Origin: Anaerolineae bacterium
Lineage (GTDB): Bacteria; Chloroflexota; Anaerolineae; JAFGEY01
Length of the DNA stretch: 64,000 nt
Assembly (NCBI GenBank): GCA_016929775.1
Contig: JAFGIE010000216.1
Coordinates: 1-64,000 of the forward strand
Direction: 5' to 3'
Shown one piece after another: positions 63,788-64,000 of the stretch (positions within the stretch are counted from its first letter, which is position 1; the number at the start of each line of letters is the position of its first letter). A model generated the notes under the pieces. It made no database searches. It worked only from the letters and a program-made list of their open reading frames with translations, and was not told the DNA's origin. The position numbers were made by a program, and so were the translations under genes.

Positions 63788-64000
63788 ATGAGCGCTGGGA
63801 ATACGGGCGACTCGACGCTCGACCTCTTCTCAGAGCGTGCTGCATCGGCGCCCGCCGAGACAGGCGGAGCCGACGCCGCAGCAGGCCTTGTTGAGGCGCC
63901 ATCGCAGGGCGACGTCGGGGCCGAAGAGGATCGGGCTGTCGAGCCGGATGGGGGAGAAGGACGGCCTGGGGAGGAAGGGATCGAGCGCGAGCGAGAGCGC
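63788..64000 (+). CDS. Start of a further gene with an acidic N-terminus, cut by window edge
   Basis: ATG 63788 is open to the end of the window (71 codons), with AGGAG ten bases upstream. The visible part is hydrophilic and rich in Ala, Gly, Glu and Asp (DSTLDLFSERAASAPAE...), with no recognised domain. A low-complexity N-terminus of this sort also precedes the GAF domain of the protein at 59761, so it may be another array member, but that is a guess. Confidence 0.5.
   Translation, partial: MSAGNTGDSTLDLFSERAASAPAETGGADAAAGLVEAPSQGDVGAEEDRAVEPDGGEGRPGEEGIERERER

Overview
The window is GC-rich, densely packed bacterial chromosome. The gene families suggest a Chloroflexota bacterium, Anaerolineae-like: long runs of GAF-domain sensors, GT-C membrane glycosyltransferases with tandem C-terminal beta-rich modules, a BMP-type nucleoside ABC transporter, UvsE, and many GTG/TTG starts with strong GGAGG-type ribosome sites. 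This is inferred from family content only; no rRNA, tRNA, CRISPR array or insertion sequence was seen. Promoters are strikingly close to the sigma70 consensus (TTGACA, 16-17 bp, TATAAT).

Layout. (1) 1-3.3 kb: the end of an alpha/alpha-toroid (prenyltransferase-like) protein, a RidA and threonine-synthase-like pair overlapping by 4 bp, and a zinc alcohol dehydrogenase. (2) 3.3-20.9 kb: a carbohydrate island, all on the plus strand, of intracellular enzymes: CehA/McbA-like PHP hydrolase, sugar epimerase/dehydratase, Gfo/Idh/MocA oxidoreductase, an ABC-2 transporter pair, alginate-lyase-like protein, GH130 mannoside phosphorylase, sugar isomerase, GH29 fucosidase, AGE epimerase, DUF4434-like protein and GH38 alpha-mannosidase. 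Together these could dismantle mannose- and fucose-containing oligosaccharides resembling N-glycans. No sugar importer is intact here, but a 61-codon remnant of an MFS transporter lies inside the island. (3) 21-24.4 kb: two GT4 glycosyltransferases and a convergent uvsE. (4) 24.5-30.2 kb: a complete BMP-family ABC importer (lipoprotein, double ATPase, two permeases). (5) 30.3-34.7 kb: FabG and MaoC-like enzymes, a metallo-beta-lactamase-fold hydrolase, a small SWIM zinc-finger protein and htpG. (6) 34.9-47.8 kb: three large GT-C membrane proteins, an O-antigen-ligase-like protein, argG-argH on the minus strand, a small Cys-rich orphan and thiamine pyrophosphokinase. (7) 48-64 kb: two stand-alone receiver proteins followed by a tight same-strand run of eight sensor-like proteins, and the start of another gene at the right edge.

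The most unusual region is 48-64 kb. Seven successive proteins have different N-terminal inputs (LacI-type binding domain, membrane bundles, HAMP, helical RsbR-like domain) but end in the same short tail, which looks like the first helix and strand of a GAF domain that then stops. Five of them also share an internal module that begins with an RYxxxxW motif. None has a recognisable output domain, and the one histidine-kinase-like protein in the run has Arg where the phospho-accepting His should be. The regulatory DNA is also notable. argG has a putative Arg-codon leader peptide followed by a hairpin and an intrinsic terminator. The SWIM gene has a similar promoter-uORF-terminator leader. A palindrome, AAGGCATGCCTT, sits in the spacer of two distant promoters.
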